Shown piece by piece: positions 20,872 through 31,352 of a DNA stretch of 64,000 bases (position 1 is the first letter of the stretch; every line of letters starts with the position of its first letter). The notes below the pieces were generated by a model. It saw nothing but the letters and a program-made list of their open reading frames with translations. It searched no databases and was not told the DNA's origin. The position numbers were made by a program, and so were the translations under genes. Origin of the DNA: Lineolata rhizophorae (Eukaryota > Ascomycota > Dothideomycetes > Lineolatales > Lineolataceae); NCBI GenBank assembly GCA_010093515.1, contig MU001681.1:918261-982260 (forward strand), given 5' to 3'.

Positions 20872-22407
20872 CTATGCGGAATCGTTACACGTCGGATCGT
20901 CGAGCGACATGTCAAATAGTGCGGCATCCAAACCCCATTCACACTGCCAGTCGCGATCTATCATAGCGGACGGGGGTTGATGAAGAGAGCTTTCTGGAAG
21001 CAAGTCGGGTGACCATTGCGGCAATAGAATTCGAGGATCGATTGTAGGTGCCGGCAAAGTATTGTCTAGTTTCACATCATCGAAGTCATCTTGACGTATA
21101 CTTCCGTTGCTTGCATTCTCATTTTGGTCTGCTAAGAACTCACCCAGTTCATTGTTTCCGAGCTTCGCAATTTTTGTGTACCGACCCTTCGAAGATTCCG
21201 CAATCTTGCCGTCAACGATGTCTGTTTGTGATACCTTCCTCTTGTTCCTTTGAGTGGCGTAAGCGTTTTCAACATCAAATAATGTTGGTTCGGGTGGGAA
21301 GTCATGAGAGTTCTGCGGTTCGTCTAGAAATTCGAAGAGGCTGGCTAGACTGTTCGATGGATCGGGTTCTCTAACTGAGGAAGCCGGCGCAGGGCTGCCA
21401 GGCATCGGGATACGAGGAGTAGAGCGGCGCATGATCAATTCCTGTACTGGCTCTGCAGGTTCAGTCACAGAAGTGTGCGGCGTTGGAGGAGCAACGCGTG
21501 AGCTGTTGGAACCAGATTGTTCTTCCGCTTCTTCGTTATCCTGGCCAGGCTGGGCAAGAGTCTTGTCATCTTGTTCCTGGGCATGCTCGTCTCCTATAGC
21601 AGGCAGTGAGGGAGGGAGGATTCCCTGCTGTCCTGAGCCTAGGTCAATTGTCCGCTGTAAGCTTCGTAAGATCAACGTAACCCGTTGGCTAGGCGGGCGA
21701 CGAGGAGGAAGCGGAAATGCTTGTCTATTGACAGGTTGCATCAGCTCGTCTGTGCCCCGCCTAGGTGGTGGCTGCATCATGGTTCCATTCTCCAAATCGA
21801 CATCCCACACGGTATTGTGCAGGATCTGCAAGTCACTTAGCCGCCTCATGATTTTCTTCTCCGCCTCCGTCACCTCGCCGTTCCGATGCCGCTCGTCGTA
21901 GTCGAACCCACCGGATTCCTGCCGCCAGCGCTGCGCGCGGTTGCTGAGCGAGCGCGAGAGCTTGTGGTTCGTGGATTCGCCCGGCAGCATGCGTTCGATG
22001 ATGTCCGTGATGCGCACGCGCTGGTCTGCCCTCTTCCAGAACGCGATCCGCCACCCCTCGACCTGGCTTGAGATGCGCAGCGGCAGGACCGGGAGGTCGG
22101 CCAAGGGGTTCTTAGTGCGCGGGCTTAGCAGTTTGTTTCCGTCCTGGTCCAGCAACAGAGGCGGGCGGGGGACATCGGGCTGGCGCGTCTTTTCGAGCCA
22201 TCCCATGCATTCTGGCAGATTTGTCTCACTTAGATCGACCTGGGCTGGGACGAAGGCGGTGAAGTCGCCGGATCTGCCAGCGTTTGCAGCCGGCGGGTGG
22301 GTGTATGTGCCTTGCGGGAGGATGATCTGGGGGACGGGCGTCGCGGCTGAAGACTCGCTTTCGGTTTGCTGTCGTTCCATAGATGTGCGTTTCCGACGCC
22401 TCGGCAT
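20872..22407 (-). CDS. Uncharacterised 511-aa fungal protein
   Basis: Single exon, ATG at 22407, no recognised domain name. The N-terminus is basic (MPRRRKRTS), which would suit a nuclear signal. The best-structured part is about residues 85-215: PLLLDQDGNKLLSPRTKNPL, then VEGWRIAFWKRADQRVRI, DIIERMLPGE, and SRSLSNRAQRWRQ followed by an Arg/Glu-rich helix, a composition that could bind nucleic acid. The C-terminal 250 residues are acidic, Ser/Pro/Gln-rich and probably disordered. Balanced codon use and no internal stops over 1.5 kb support a real gene. Similar proteins may exist in other Sordariomycetes, but I cannot search. Function unknown. Confidence 0.7.
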   Translation of the reverse strand: MPRRRKRTSMERQQTESESSAATPVPQIILPQGTYTHPPAANAGRSGDFTAFVPAQVDLSETNLPECMGWLEKTRQPDVPRPPLLLDQDGNKLLSPRTKNPLADLPVLPLRISSQVEGWRIAFWKRADQRVRITDIIERMLPGESTNHKLSRSLSNRAQRWRQESGGFDYDERHRNGEVTEAEKKIMRRLSDLQILHNTVWDVDLENGTMMQPPPRRGTDELMQPVNRQAFPLPPRRPPSQRVTLILRSLQRTIDLGSGQQGILPPSLPAIGDEHAQEQDDKTLAQPGQDNEEAEEQSGSNSSRVAPPTPHTSVTEPAEPVQELIMRRSTPRIPMPGSPAPASSVREPDPSNSLASLFEFLDEPQNSHDFPPEPTLFDVENAYATQRNKRKVSQTDIVDGKIAESSKGRYTKIAKLGNNELGEFLADQNENASNGSIRQDDFDDVKLDNTLPAPTIDPRILLPQWSPDLLPESSLHQPPSAMIDRDWQCEWGLDAALFDMSLDDPTCNDSA

Positions 22408-23783
22408 GGTTTAGTTTGATGTGGGCGCTCAAGGCTGTGGCCAACCGTCTTGGCCCTAGTCACCTGTTGGGCTATCGGAGTAGAGGACGGGACGTCTAAG
22501 ATGGCAAGAATGGTAGGCAGGTAGGCAGCCATTACCCAATTGTCTAGCCCGTTTACATCGATCTATGCATTTCTAGACGCTCTTTTTTTTTTTTTTGGTC
22601 AGCATGACAATGAAGAAACCGCTCTTCAAAGTTCTTTCTTATTCCACACCGCGCATAGTGATCAAATTGAGATACTAGATTGCACGTGCGTGCAAAACGT
22701 CTAGATTCAGCCATAGTGCTCTCACACTTTGGCATTCGGACCAACACACAAGGTCCTCGCACATTTCCGCTAGTTCAACGATCTTCTGCACTTGTATCCT
22801 AGTAATAGATCTGTCATTCAAAAGCTCCTTATGGCCTAGCATATTGACTAGCACTTAAGAGCTGCAAAAGCAACACCACCCAGCCAAACTCCTCGATTAT
22901 ACCTAACAACTCAGCCCGCCAGTATTCCCCGACTCACCTTATTTTCCCTCCCCTTCCTCTCCTCCCTCGCTTTCCACCCAGCGGGCCCCACCACTGCTCC
23001 CACGCCGCTACACGACCTAACCTCTCCCACCTCCGACAAACCCCACCGCACCGCCACCCCTTCCATCCTTCCCTCAACCTACTCCTCCCCCATCCACGCA
23101 TAGCACATCTGCACCGCGCCCTAACAACCCGTGGACGTCGTACCAGCAGCTAGGCGCGCCTTCCGCTCCGGCGCGCGCCGCGCCGGCTGCGCCTTCGCTT
23201 GGGCTTCGGCGCGAGAGCAGGGCGGCGGGGGGTGGTTGCGTCGGTGCGCTGCGGAGCGGGATGGCGGGCGCGGGGATGGCTCTTTGAAGATGAAGCACAC
23301 AGATCAAGAGATAGTAGGTACAAAACATGTTGAGGCTGCTAGGTATGCACAAAGAGTAGATCCGGGTCGGGGTTGTGATGGACCAATGCATAAGGGGAGG
23401 AGTGGATCCGTGGAATAGTGGCTGCAAAGGGGACAAACACAGGCCGCCCTGTACAGCGGGAAGAAGCTGGCCTGGACACGCAGTAAAAGACGACTGTGCC
23501 TAAAAAGAAAGGCTACCTACTGCTGCTAGCTATCAAAGACTAGGCAAGCACCGCGGGTCCTACATCTCCCTGTTTGTATGTTTGTAAGTAGTAGCCAAAA
23601 CCGCCGGAGGTACGCCACACGTGATGCGGTCAGCAAGACCCGGTCCTGACGAGCCACGGAAATCTTGGGTTATCCGCCCGTATCTTATATATACAGTCCA
23701 GAAAGGCGGGGGAGCAAATCTCCGTCCAGAAGGATACCATACACCGCAAACCCCCGACTTCTATCTTCCCTCCTCGTGACTTT
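22408..23783. other. Intergenic with a possible broken exon near 22.98-23.29 kb
   Basis: Gene-free apart from a CT-rich then GC-rich stretch. After a CAG acceptor-like site at about 22980, one plus frame reads protein-like (TSPTSDKPHRTATPS) to a TAG near 23102. A second frame then reads NNPWTSYQQLGAPSAP to a TGA near 23288. No start or domain was found. A poly-T tract lies at about 22581-22596. Confidence 0.35.
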
Positions 23784-24150
23784 TCAGTGATGCTCTTCGC
23801 CATGCTGCTCACCCTTCGTGAATAGGGCCTCGTATCCAAGATAAATCCCGAACGCCACGGTCGCGATGCCCAATCCCGGGAACGCTCCCTTGAGCCGGTT
23901 CCACCGCGTGAACTGCCCGGAGTACCGCCATGCCTCGCTGTGCGCATCCTGTCAGCTGCCGTGTCCATTGTTGATAGCTTTGGGGGTACGCCGTGCATGA
24001 TTCCCGGGCACAGATTTGTCCGTTTGAAGAAGCAGAGAAGGAGGGCGGTGCGCAAACGTACTATCGCTTCCAGGGGTCGTTGGCGGGCGTGCCCGATGAG
24101 GCGACGAACTTCTTGACGTCGAAGCCAGTGAGGTTTGAGCGCTGGGCCAT
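23784..24150 (-). CDS. NDUFB3: NADH:ubiquinone oxidoreductase B12 subunit (complex I)
   Basis: Small accessory subunit of the mitochondrial complex I membrane arm, 80 aa. ATG at 24150; exon 1 24062-24150, intron 23938-24061 (GTACGT..ACAG, 124 nt), exon 2 23784-23937. Exon 1 gives MAQRSNLTGFDVKKFVASSG and then TPANDPWKR. Exon 2 gives YEAWRYSGQFTRWNRLKGAF followed by PGLGIATVAFGIYLGYEALF and a His/Glu tail, GEQHGEEHH. NDPW.R.EAWRY, FTRWNR.KGAFPGLG, one membrane helix and a His-rich end are the marks of this family. An upstream AG, 11 nt before the real acceptor, would create an immediate TAG, so it is excluded. Easily missed because each exon is very short. Confidence 0.88.
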
Positions 24151-26668
24151 TGCGCGTGCTGTAATAGGGCGGTCAGTAGGTGCGTCGTAGATTGCGGAGG
24201 GCAATTGGGAGGGACTGACTAGGCCTCATAGTTGCGCGGTGGTGCGGAAAGAGGGGGAGGATAGGTGCGGGTCGTGCAGCGGGATTGTACGGTGGACCGG
24301 AGGAGAGGTTAGTGGGCTCGGGGATTGGCCGGGGTCGGGTCGGGTGTTGTCAAAGCCAAGCCCGACTACCTCTCATCCCCCAAACCTACGGGAACTGTTG
24401 ATCCTAATCCTAATTGCTTCACCTAGCACTCATCTAGGTACCTATATGCCACACCACGAACATAGAGTAGCACGCAGACGCGAGGTACCGTTGCCAGACA
24501 AAGTCCGGCCCTAGGCGAATACCCACACACCTGGCACTCTGTAAAGCCGGCCTCCTACCATGTAGGGTCAGAAGTAGGAGGCTGCTGTCGCCACACCAGC
24601 TAACATGGTACGTATGGTCGAGTGCTGAGCCTTGCTGCAAAAATAGGCGCCGCTGCCGTCTTTCTCGCTCTTATTCAATCCCAACTTTTACAGCTCAACT
24701 TTTCAGCTTCAACTTCAATCATGATGTTCGTTAGACGGGGAACGTACCGCTTCTTCTTTTACCTATCAACCCCCCCTCGTTTTCTGCTACAGTAGGGAAC
24801 CATGTAACTGTGTCAGAGCCACCGCCGACTTATATTTGCCCTTTCTTCCTCCAAGATTGATTTATCTCCTACTCGTAAACCGTCAGATGTCCGTTCTCAC
24901 GACCGTCCTGCGAAACTAATATGTCAGACATGTCGCATACCACTATTAAGCCAAGTGCGCTAGCCCCCTCTCAGTGGCGCTCCAGCTCCCTCCAGTAGGC
25001 CAATCACACCTACTCCCCCGAAGGTGGTACCACTAGCTCCCCCAAATTCCGCTGTCCCAGCGGCACATGGTCTACGGACTATATTCTGTCCTGTATGTAC
25101 TTGAATTCTTCCTCTAGTAGTTTATGCTGATGCCCAAAGATACTAGAGAAGAACCTAGAAATTACGATATCTTGCTCTGTGCAGGCCTCAGAATGGACTC
25201 GATGGCAGCATTTGCCCCAGCAACGATGGACGTCAGAGGCAAAGAACACTATTTCTCACTTGTGGGAAAATCTGTCACATGAGGCCTAGGAGCAGAGTTC
25301 ATTGCTGTGACTTTCCCAACATTTGCATTATTAGTGGCGATGGAACTGACAAGTCTAGCGTTGCGACTGGAAAGTTGTTCAAGGCATAACATCAGGACAA
25401 ACGGAAAAGGCATTCCTTTTATTTAGACGGCTTACCTCACCCTTGTCATTGCATATTATCATGTAATCTTTTAGGATGTTTCGTAGATATATATTTCCTA
25501 GCTAGCGATAGTTGCCAAGGAACGATACTGCACCAATCTTTTGGTGTGTGGTGTCGTGCTAGGACCACATAATAGAGGCCTGTTTTGGCTATCAATTAAA
25601 GCTACTTCTTTACGTCTTGATAAGGAGTTTTGGGTGAGATGGTAATATTGACCACCCCTCTTCCCTTCCTTTCTCCGCCTAACCTCTAAACCCAAACCCA
25701 TAGCCCAGCTCGTGCCCCCCAAAAGTCTCACTCTCAGTTCCTCCCCCATTCTCACACCACCAACACCATCACCGCCGTAGCACCCCTGATGTAGTTTCAG
25801 AGGGCTATCTCAAAGTAGCCATTGATGAAGGGGGTTCTCCACTCCACCAATTTAGATTTGTCGCGTTACATTGGTTCTAGTGGCAGCTTCGGCGGGTGTG
25901 CCGGAACCCCGGACCGGCTGACATAAGCGGCGCCACGAACGCCGCAGCGCCACATGGCGCCGTGCTTCGACGCGACTGCTCGACTCCGCAACGCGGCGCC
26001 TTCTGCTCTCTTCCCACCAGTCTCTCTCCATATTCACGATCCTCTGCGTGCTCCACCACACCGCTTCTCTCGACGCCGACGCATACTTCGCCTTGGCTCA
26101 CGATACCACGCTCGCGCACTGATTCCATCCGCGGCTTTCGAGCCCTAATTTCACTGCGTAGGTAAGCTCTCTAGCTCTCAGACAGAAACCTCTTTCCGTG
26201 CACACTAGCTTGAGCTCGTACCCCAGCAGTTAGTTACTGCTTGTGGCACCAGTCTGCAGCTGCCGTTGCCAAAACACTTCTCGCATTAGCATTGCTAATA
26301 CTCTGCCATGGCGTGTATAGCTTCAAGCTTGTCCTCTGGGCGTGGTTCGCTCGGCTGGCTGCATTTCGGCGAACTTGAGCCCCATTTGTGTCGAGAGAAT
26401 CGCACGACGCTACCTGAATTCGATCAAGTCTTACTTTACGAGAGTCGCACACTTCGTCCGATTCACGGCGCGCCTGTGCGCTCGATGCGCGACTTCGGCT
26501 GCTCCATCGTAGCGTGATCTATAAATATCTTGAATGCATTGGCGTCGCGTCAGACCAAGTTACACCAGCGCCAATTCTCTATCCTAATCTTTCGCACGCG
26601 AAAATAGTGCCTGCATTAGACCACCCACATATCGGCCCTCCTACCCGGAACGCGCACACGCATCCACG
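24151..26668. other. 2.5-kb intergenic region upstream of CAF1
   Basis: Short open frames only. From about 25880 to 26160 the sequence is GC-rich and ends in a GTAAG site at 26161, which could belong to a spliced 5' leader of CAF1. The middle part (24.8-25.5 kb) looks like decayed sequence without recognisable coding. No RNA gene seen. Confidence 0.4.
26520..26527 (+). promoter_or_regulatory. TATA-like element upstream of CAF1
   Basis: TATAAATA lies about 149 bp before the CAF1 start codon. Confidence 0.4.
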
Positions 26669-26775
26669 ATGCCCCCGGCTCCCGCCCGCGGGGGCTTCGC
26701 CCAACAATCCCTCTCCTCGCCCTTCTCTCACTTCAACCAAGCCGGCAGCTACCAGGCCGCCGCGGCCGCGCACTT

Positions 26776-26817
<42 letters not shown>

Positions 26818-26833
26818 ACAGCAGCAACAGCAA

Positions 26834-26865
<32 letters not shown>

Positions 26866-28990
26866 ACAACAGCAGCAATCACACCCCCACCAACAACAGC
26901 AGCAACAGCATGGCAGCCAGCACCACTCAATGCAGCAAGCCGCCGCGCAGCACCAGCAGAACATGGCGGCTCTCAACGCCGCTGGCGCCCATCCGGGCTT
27001 CGGTAGCACTCCGGGCCTAAACACAAACGTCTTCGGTGGGCCAGGCGGCCAGGGCGCGCCGGGTCTGGGCGCGGGTTTCGGCGGCGCCGGTGCCGGCGCT
27101 GGTGGCGGTGGTGGTGGCATGGGCGCCGCGGGAAGTGGAAGCGGCGGCGGCGGTGGCATGGGCGCAGGTGGTGCGGGAACGGGGCTAGGAAGCGCCGCGG
27201 CGCAGATGGGGTTCGCGCATGGGGCCGCGCTGCAGCAGCAGCAGGCAGCGCAGCAAGCGGCGGCAGCTGCGGCGGCGGCGGGGCAGGTGCACCAGGTGCC
27301 GGAGGGTACGACGTCGGGGATGGTTACGGCGGGGCCGGGGGGCGTTGCGGGAGCGGTTAAGGCTCATGGACAGCATGCGGGCGGTGGGGTGGTTGGTCAG
27401 GCGAATGGAAGGATGAGAGATGTGTGGAAGCATAATTTGGCGCAGGAGATGGCGCTGCTGCGGAACTTGGTGGAGAGGTATCCGTATATTAGTATGGTGA
27501 GTGTTGGGATGCAGCTGAGCCGCATGGGAGATGAACCATGACGACTGCTGACTTCTTGTTAAACTTTCTAGGACACCGAGTTCCCCGGAATTGTGGCTCG
27601 TCCAATGGGCGACTTTAACTCAAAAGCTTCATACCACTACCAGACAGTGCGCTGTAACGTCGACCTCCTCAATATTATCCAGCTCGGCATTACACTCTTC
27701 TCGGCCAACGGCGACCCTGTCGAAGCGACGCCGGACCCGGAACTCATGCCGCCGTCCATGTCAAACAAGCAGTTTGCGCAGCCAAACCTCGTAGTGTGCC
27801 CCTGCACGTGGACCTTCCATTTCCAGTTCTCGCTCGAAAACGACATGTACAACGACGACTCAATCGGAATGCTTCGCAAGGCGGGCCTGGACTTGGACAA
27901 GCTAGCGGACCAAGGCATCCCGCCAGAGGAGTTCGGCTCGCTGCTCATCACGTCGGGCCTCACCTTCTCGCCTGACGTGCACTGGATTAGCTTCCACTCG
28001 GGCTACGACTTCGCCTACCTAGTCAAGCTCATGTGGCAGCGGCCGCTGCCCCACTCCGAGGCCGCCTACAAGCACCTCGTTGACGTCTTCTTTCCCCGCC
28101 TCCTCGATGTCAAGTTCATGCTGCGCGCCGCCCAGAAGCAGCACCAGCTCCGCCAACCGGCCATGGGGCCAGGCAACACCACGAACCCAACCGCGCAATC
28201 CACGCCTGGCGGCGCCGTCTCCGAGACGGGCTCGGCGGCCAATGCTACAGGTCCCGGCTCCACATCCACGCCCCTGACCCAGCACGCCCTCTCCATTCTC
28301 ACCTCGCTCGGCACTAAGTCCGGCTTGCAAGACCTTGCCGACGAGCTCGGCTGCCCTCGCCAAGGCATCCCGCACCAGGCGGGCTCCGACGCATGGCTCA
28401 CGGGCGCCGTCTTCTGGGCGCTCAAGACCAAGGTCTTCGGCGGCGACGTGCCCGAGGGCCTCGAGGGCCAAATGTGGGGGCTCACGGGCGTGGGCGCGCC
28501 GGCGGGGTCAGCGCTGCAGCAGGCTGTGCTAGGGCTGGCGGCGCAGGGTGGCGGTGCCGTCCAGGGCGGTATGCCGGGGTTGCAGCAGGGAGGACAGCAG
28601 CAGGGGCAGCAGGGCTTGCATCACACGTCGTCCTCGGCGGCGGCAGCGGCGGCGTCGGGCGTCTTCGGCGCCTTCTTCCACTCCCCGGGGACCACGCCGG
28701 GCGCCCAGCAGCAGGGGGGAGGGCCGCCGCAACAACACCAGCACCAGCAGCACCAGCAGGGAGCTCAGGTGGGTGCCCAGCACCAGCAGCAGCAACAGCA
28801 GCAACAGCAGGGCAGGGAGCAACAGCCGTCGACGCCGACGGCGAATCCGGTGGGATTGGCCGGAGCGGGGGCGACGGTGACGCCGGGTCCGGGGCAGGGG
28901 AGTGCGGGGACGGGCGCGGGTGCGGGCACGCCGGGACCCGGGCAGGGGATGGGGGGCGTGTTTGGGAATTTTACGTATGGGGGGAAGTGA
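26669..28990 (+). CDS. POP2: CCR4-NOT deadenylase subunit CAF1/POP2
   Basis: 3'-5' poly(A) exonuclease of the CCR4-NOT complex; acts in cytoplasmic mRNA decay. Exons 26669-27496 and 27572-28990 (GTGAGT..TCTAG intron, phase 0), 748 aa. The DEDD nuclease core spans about residues 250-530: IRDVWKHNL-like MRDVWKHNLAQEM, then DTEFPGIVARP (Asp and Glu ligands), SFHSGYDFAYLVKLM (third acidic ligand) and DELGCPRQGIPHQAGSDAWL (His and last Asp). All catalytic positions are present. The flanks are very unusual in size: residues about 37-70 are 34 consecutive Gln, followed by a Gly/Ala-rich stretch. The C-terminus is Gly/Gln-rich low complexity. Many family members are 280-450 aa. The core has a 30-residue Ala/Thr/Gly insertion before the last motif. 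Confidence 0.95.
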
Positions 28991-31352
28991 GAGGAGGAGG
29001 GTGAGGGGGAAAGATGGGAGGGAGGAGATGGGAAAGTTGGTTGAGGATGGTTTCAGTGGTTGGATGGGACGAGATGGTGTGGAGGGAAGGAGGGTGGGAG
29101 GACTGAGGTCGAGCCTTGCTGGCGCGGGTGTGCCTCCATTCTGTTGTGGCCGCCTGTTGCTCGAGGGGTAGAGCGAGATACTCTCGGCTTTAGCCTCTCT
29201 CCTTCCGCGTCGGAGCTCTTCTAAGCCTAGCGACCGGGCGGAAGGGTTTTAAGTGTTTATTTCTAGCCTTGCTCTGTACATTAGTGTCGCGCAAAGGGTA
29301 GGCGGGGATTCGGGCTTTGCTTCCTCTGTGCTGGCTGGATTGAATGGCGTGGTCCAAATTAGGTTAGGAATGGGTTGCCTAGCCGGAGTTTATTATTATG
29401 ATTATTATTGTTTCTTTTTTATGTTTCTATTTGCGGGTACAGTGCTGGTGCGGTGCTGGTGCGGTTTCCGGGGTTGGATAGGGGGGAGGTGAGATATGGA
29501 GGAGACTGGGCCGCACTGGTACAATTCCTTTCAAATTTACTTTGAAAAAACAAGATTAAGTTAAATAGAGCAGCCCCTAAGGGCCGTCCCAGAGCATGCC
29601 TGTAGTTATTTTCAATACCGCGTTAGCATATAGTCTGCCTCAGGAGCAAGTATGACGGCTAAATTTGAACTCCATTGGAAGTAACCTCCGCAGTACAGGT
29701 GCTCTTTTATGCGAACGCACCACAAGAAATGGCAAACCTTGCCCAAAAGCCGTATTCAACTCTTTCCAATCATACGCCCTAGTATCTTAGGTTGGGTGCC
29801 CACTTGAAACCAACGCGTGTAAAACCACTCTTAAGTCTAGCCATAGGTTCGCAAGCTTCAGACTCTCAAAACTTTGGCTCATGGTTCTGCAAGACGGAAG
29901 ACTTCATAGGTAGTTCTCGAGTGTGATGCGCCCAGGAAAGTATCAAAAAAGAGTTTTGTGTCGCTAATGGCTGGGAAGCGAGTTTTTGCTAACCTTTTCT
30001 TTTCGCTGGTATATGCAAGAAGCACGGTGAACTAAAGTTCTTATCGTAATAGTCACCAGCAAAGCGACCGTCTAAGTTGGCCAAGTAGAGAAAAACGACC
30101 TTTGTTGGCAGCTACTTCTAGATGGCACTTCAAACTATGTTACCATGCATCTGGTTCTCATGTGTAACCAGCTGCCACGTAACTGTGAACACGTCCCATA
30201 TAAATAGGATCTACCCCTACAAGCTTGAATAACAAGTTTTCCCTCTGCTTATACCTCGTCCTTACATCGTGATCAACTTGTGGCCAAAGTTACTTCCGCT
30301 GCCTAGAGAGACATCTAACGACCTCATTTCAACACCATTCTGTACCGCATCGGAACAGATTACCGGTAGATAGGTTGTAACCTTGAGGTTGGGTTGACGA
30401 CATATTTTTGACGCTTGCAAAAGGAGTGTTCTTCGACGCTGGGATACAAACTATTGGTGGCTCAAGCATGGCTTTATACTGCGCCATGCTAGCTAGCCTA
30501 GCAACAGCGACTTTCTACTTCAGAAACTGGAAGGTATGTAGGAAACTTCCCCAGGGAGGGGGGAGTCTGCTTTATACTTACTGCCTAGGTCGGCAGGTAC
30601 CAAGCACCCACAGCTCACGCCTGCGCACCGTTCCATGTCCGTGATGTGGCGTGTACTGGGTGAAGCAATTAGAGCCGTCTATCAACCTCTCTATTCTCAT
30701 CTGGAACAGAGCGTATTTAACAGGGTCGTCAGATGCCACTGGAGGCAGCGGAAGCAGCTCAGATCAGGAATCAATCACGATGTAGGGTCGAGATATGAAT
30801 AGAAGAGAAGTTTGAGTTTCTGTAAGAGGTCGGGGCAGGACCTTCATAGGTCGGGAGGAAGCGAGTCTCGGAGTCGCGTGTTTGCCGCCCCGCCGATCCT
30901 GCCTGGCTGACAAATGGAAGCTAAACAGTGCAAACACATGACGTTTTCAACTGTCTTCTCCGTCGCCTCCACCACGCGCTGGTAGCGGGCCGTTGGCAAG
31001 AACGCTACCACATCGCCATGGGGCGGGCCGAGGACTGTAGTCAGGGAGGAGTTGACCATGCTGGTGGTGCTCAGAGCAAGATCCCAACCCAAATGGGAGT
31101 CAGATGCAACATTGGAATGCCTCAAATCTGAGGCCATGTACATTAGTAAGCTTTAGTTAGCGCGGGTCGCGAAAATCGGGCGATTCGCCGAAGATTAGCC
31201 GCGGACACCCCCCCCTTCGGCCGAAGCGTGCCGGCATGGGAGTAAGAATATACCTACCTACCTACCTACCTACCTGCCTCCACCACGCAACCATTTCCAA
31301 TCCTCCAAATTCCCAGGGCGAGAACGCGTCGTTAGGCTGCCGGATTTTCGTC
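28991..31352. other. 2.4-kb intergenic region
   Basis: GC-rich 3' flank to 29.5 kb, then AT-rich sequence without a supported gene. It contains the segment shared with 18.5 kb (separate entry). Just before LSG1 there is a short CCTA tetranucleotide array at about 31249-31275. Confidence 0.5.
30468..30670 (+). repeat. Segment shared with 18531-18800
   Basis: Second copy of the duplicated segment. Here the shared ATG opens a longer frame (MALYCAMLASLATATFYFRN), with a GTATGTAG donor-like site directly after TGGAAG. This suggests the ancestral segment carried the first exon of a gene. No downstream exon can be assigned. Confidence 0.65.
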
